This document shows, one piece after another, positions 61,301-64,000 of a DNA stretch of 64,000 nt. Under the pieces are notes generated by a model, which saw only the letters and a program-made list of their open reading frames with translations, ran no database searches and had not been told where the DNA came from. The position numbers and the translations under genes are program-made. Each line of letters opens with the position of its first letter. The stretch's first letter is position 1. The DNA lies in assembly GCA_016721085.1 (NCBI GenBank), contig JADKJI010000063.1, positions 248,001 through 312,000 of the forward strand. The letters are read 5' to 3'. The DNA is from Chitinophagaceae bacterium. GTDB taxonomy: Bacteria; Bacteroidota; Bacteroidia; Chitinophagales; Chitinophagaceae.

Positions 61301-62540
61301 AACAGATAGCACCGAATTCACAACTCACAGGACCTGTTAATGGCGTAAGAAATCCCGCTATAGGAATATCTTTTTGTCCACCAGGAGCAATCATATCAAA
61401 TCCGTCGAAAACCACCAGGTTACGAGGAATGGTAGTAGGGTCGCTATAGACAACCACCAGGCTCCAGCCAGCTGTTTGGTTGTTCAATCCGGTAGAAACG
61501 GGACTTGTTACATTAGCAATTATATAAGTGCCGTTTGGAGAACTTGCATTTAATAAAGAAGTTACGTTAGCAAATGCGGTATACCCAGTATGGTTATTCG
61601 CTGCACTACTATCATGCAGGTCAGTTTGAGTAGAAACCACTGTATTATAACCAGCAGCTCCAGGTATTTTGAACTTAACGGTATCGCGTGAAGCTCTCCA
61701 GGATGATTGTGAACTGGTACCTAAAGTGGACCCCCAGTACAAACCGGCCCATAAAACGGAGGCACAGGATGGTAAATTCAAATCGGCTGAACTGGCATTT
61801 GTATTTCCACTATTGGTTACCGCCGTTAATGCCATATCAAATGTAAGGTCGGAACTTGTTGCATTCGTTTGATGGATTTCCACAGCAATCACATTGGTGC
61901 CATTTACAAATGCGGAAGTTGGAATGGTAAATGTTTGAGGAGTAGCCCCATCGTCAGCAGCATTTGTAGCCAATGTATTGAAAGCTACTGGTGCTGTGAG
62001 ATTACTTATAAATACCTGAACACCGTTTACATAAACAACACAACCGTCATCCCTTCTAATTCCTGCTAAAAAGCTTGAATACGAAGAGGGGTTAACGATA
62101 TTGACTGTTTTACGGAAGTAGGTAGTTATGTATTTATTGTTGACATTAGATCCATAGCTTACGGTTGTTACCGGAGCGTCGCCATAACCCAGTTCAGCAG
62201 CACCTGAAGCCCATGAAGCATCATTAAAACCAGTAGCACTCCAGCCTGTTCCCTGATTTGAACCATTATCGAGGTATTTCCAGGTAGTGCCGTAATTAAA
62301 TATGGTGCTGTTTGTGCTTGTAACATCGATATTCACACCAGGCGCTCCATTGTTCTTATTAGTACCGCCAGGTGGGTTTTCGTAGGGTGATACACCCGAT
62401 GTAGTTATGATATTATTAGCCACATAAACGATGTTTCCCCGCACAGAGGTATTTGAATACCTGGGAGCAAAGGCCCGTATCTGGGCATGCGTTTGGGTAG
62501 CCAATAAATAAGATAAAAACAGAAGTAAAGTTCTTTTCAT
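58367..62540 (-). pseudogene. Giant T9SS-exported Ca-binding (thrombospondin type 3-like) repeat protein, frame broken by one base
   Basis: Two frames join to a 1390-residue protein. Signal peptide (LLATQTHAQ), then a galactose-binding-like module (WKYLDNGSNQGTGW ... YVNGVQVF), a large beta region with 'AGLYWGSTL', a DUF11-like domain (NPTFNVVKSATDLSGGALLP) and more than fifteen acidic 'DxDxDGxPD' calcium-type repeats. A C-terminal T9SS type A sorting domain (VFTVSPNPANSQITIGI ... LQPGIYAVRMIVRG) follows. The frame breaks at about 60050: removing one C joins GIPN-QYDKDSDNDGIPD. It is exported and attached to the cell surface through T9SS; binding and adhesion are plausible. Confidence 0.88.
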
Positions 62541-62616
62541 ACGATTCGGATTTATTATGTGAAAACCAAAACTTCCTTCTCACAACTCCAATGGAAACTG
62601 GAGCTCTTCTTCAACA

Positions 62617-62859
62617 TCAATCTGAACTTGCGTCACATTTTACAGCATAATAACAATCACGGTATCCTTGAAAATCATTCCCTTTAATTGTACCTCCTGA
62701 AACAGAGAAGTCTCCCAGCAAACTTGCTGTGAAAAGAAACTTGTTTACTTGAATAAATGGAATGGAGGCTTTCAGCCACTGTAATGCAGGTCTTGTTATC
62801 GATTTAACTGCATCGATAAGGCTGGAGGAAAGGGGGTAATATTGGAGAACAGTTTTCAT
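62617..62859 (-). CDS. Possible small protein upstream of the T9SS gene (80 aa)
   Basis: An uncertain open frame. MKTVLQYYPLSSSLIDAVKS and 'WLKASIPFIQVNKFLFTASL' are moderately hydrophobic, and there is no family match I can name. A hairpin GATAAGT/ACTTATC lies just upstream (62879-62897) on the same strand. It might be coding or chance; base composition does not decide. Confidence 0.3.
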   Translation of the reverse strand: MKTVLQYYPLSSSLIDAVKSITRPALQWLKASIPFIQVNKFLFTASLLGDFSVSGGTIKGNDFQGYRDCYYAVKCDASSD

Positions 62860-63125
62860 GGATCGGGATTACCTAAAAGATAAGTTCAACACTTATCTCC
62901 TTCTAATCAACTACAAATTTTGCACTTAAATTTTACTATAGCAACCCTACTTAGCCCGATTAAGTGTTACATTCTAGCCTGGCACTGGGGTATATTGAAC
63001 AAACAGTAATAGGTCAATCTGTTCGCTCTCAAATTACCAATAGCGGAAGCCATTGACTTATAATGAATTCTACCTGCTCTTACTATCAGTTAATATCGTA
63101 ATTTAGTGGCTCAAGAAATTCCCTT

Positions 63126-64000
63126 ATGCAAGTATCGTTACACAAACCTGTTATTGGCTTTACCATTGGCGATTTAAATGGCATTGGACCTGAATTGATC
63201 ATCAAAGCTTTTTCCGACAGCCGGCTGCTTGATATCTGCACTCCTATCATCTTTTCTTCCAACAAAGTCATCAATTTTTATAAAAAATCATTGGGTGATA
63301 TTCCATTCAATTACCAGAATATAAAAGATTTCACCAAAATCAATCATAAACAGGTGAATATCCTGAATTGCTGGGAAGAAGAAGTTGCCATTACTCCCGG
63401 ACAATTATCCGATGCCGGTGGTCAGTATGCTGTAAAATCATTCGTAGCAGCCGTTGACGCCTTAAAAGAACAAAAGATACAAGGGCTTGTAACAGCACCT
63501 ATTCATAAAAAGAATACACAATCGGCTGAATTCAATTTTACCGGTCATACCCCCTACCTAAAGCATGCTTACAATGCACAAGATGTATTGATGCTGATGG
63601 TATCGGGAAATTTCAGAGTAGCGCTTGTAAGCGAGCACGTGCCTTTAAGTGATGCCGCCAGGTTTGTTACCCGCGAAAACCTTCTTTCTAAACTTTCATT
63701 ATTACAACAATCACTTATAAAGGATTTCGGTATCGATAAACCGAAAATTGCAGTATTGGGACTAAATCCACATGCTGGTGATGAAGGATTGATTGGGAAA
63801 GAAGACGAAGCCATCATTCGTCCGGTTATAAAAGAAGCTAAGCATAATATGTTAGTGATGGGACCCTATAGCGCTGATGCCTTTTTTGCCCGTCGTTATC
63901 ACACCCGGTTTGATGCAGTGCTTGCCATGTATCACGACCAGGGATTAATTCCATTCAAATCTCTGGCTGGTGGTGAAGGAGTTAATTTCACTGCAGGAAT
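63126..64000 (+). CDS. pdxA: 4-hydroxythreonine-4-phosphate dehydrogenase, 3' partial
   Basis: The last gene runs off the window after 291 codons of an expected ~340-350. PdxA makes 3-amino-1-hydroxyacetone 1-phosphate from 4-phosphohydroxy-L-threonine for pyridoxal phosphate synthesis. Seen features: FTIGDLNGIGPELIIKAF start, VTAPIHKK, FTGHTPYL (substrate phosphate loop), metal His in VSEHVPL, and the second metal His with catalytic loop in AMYHDQGLIPFKSL. The ATG at 63126 fits the family start. A weak TAATTTAG box lies 20 bases upstream. Confidence 0.93.
   Translation, partial: MQVSLHKPVIGFTIGDLNGIGPELIIKAFSDSRLLDICTPIIFSSNKVINFYKKSLGDIPFNYQNIKDFTKINHKQVNILNCWEEEVAITPGQLSDAGGQYAVKSFVAAVDALKEQKIQGLVTAPIHKKNTQSAEFNFTGHTPYLKHAYNAQDVLMLMVSGNFRVALVSEHVPLSDAARFVTRENLLSKLSLLQQSLIKDFGIDKPKIAVLGLNPHAGDEGLIGKEDEAIIRPVIKEAKHNMLVMGPYSADAFFARRYHTRFDAVLAMYHDQGLIPFKSLAGGEGVNFTAG

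Noticed and set aside
1..64000. Programmed frameshifting as the cause of the broken frames
   Set aside because: No common slippery heptamer or downstream structure is seen, and the breaks occur in unrelated housekeeping genes.
1..64000. tRNA, rRNA or riboswitch genes
   Set aside because: No cloverleaf with CCA-proximal acceptor stem, T-loop GTTCRA pattern or known aptamer core could be found by eye; a covariance search could overturn this.

Overview
The window is chromosomal DNA from a member of the Bacteroidota, most likely the family Chitinophagaceae. The evidence is a fused LpxC/FabZ gene, a PorX-type regulator (CheY receiver plus PglZ domain), a secreted protein ending in a type IX secretion (T9SS) sorting domain, an ftsX - small DUF3098-type gene - uppP cluster, weak Shine-Dalgarno signals and several Bacteroidetes-type TAnnTTTG promoter boxes. 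No rRNA, tRNA, CRISPR array, prophage or insertion sequence was found.

Layout. 1-5.9 kb: two cold-shock genes with an identical leader element, several small membrane or exported proteins of unknown function, an SRPBCC protein and about 1 kb of non-coding repeats. 5.9-14.5 kb: porX (frame broken), an HD phosphohydrolase, lpxD, then a 1.5 kb interruption carrying gene remnants and a very large inverted repeat, then lpxC/fabZ, lpxA and an ABC ATPase; this is the lipid A / envelope block. 14.5-19.2 kb: a self-contained efflux operon tetR-tolC-emrA-emrB with a doubled palindromic operator. 19.6-31 kb: alanine dehydrogenase, tsaE, a copper P-type ATPase, recQ, a HerA-like ATPase (frame broken), a GroES-like protein, an OmpR-type response regulator and ruvB. 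30.6-32.7 kb: a marR-type regulator (frame broken) with two matching operators, one in its own promoter and one before an NmrA-type oxidoreductase and a second NADP-type reductase. 32.8-42.4 kb: secreted enzymes (M23 peptidase, endonuclease/exonuclease/phosphatase, 1102-residue tricorn-like S41 protease), an outer-membrane barrel and a decayed formylglycine-generating-enzyme-like gene. 42.6-64 kb: leuS, ftsX, uppP, an MFS transporter (frame broken), a metallo-beta-lactamase-fold hydrolase, a flippase-like membrane protein, ruvC, an M20 peptidase, HIT, greA, a 2-hydroxyacid dehydrogenase, rsmA, a giant T9SS-exported protein and the start of pdxA.

Two things stand out. First, intergenic spaces are filled with nested palindromes: an eight-copy GC-rich core, three concentric inverted-repeat structures of 0.26-0.7 kb, palindromes inserted at the centres of other palindromes, a perfect 50-bp palindrome, and a 13-base word shared by otherwise different repeat families. 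I see no transposase here that would explain them. Second, at least nine genes are interrupted by single-base indels, and nearly all would be restored to normal family length by one base. This suggests residual indel errors in the assembly, with one case (the formylglycine-generating-enzyme-like gene) carrying three lesions and looking like a true pseudogene.
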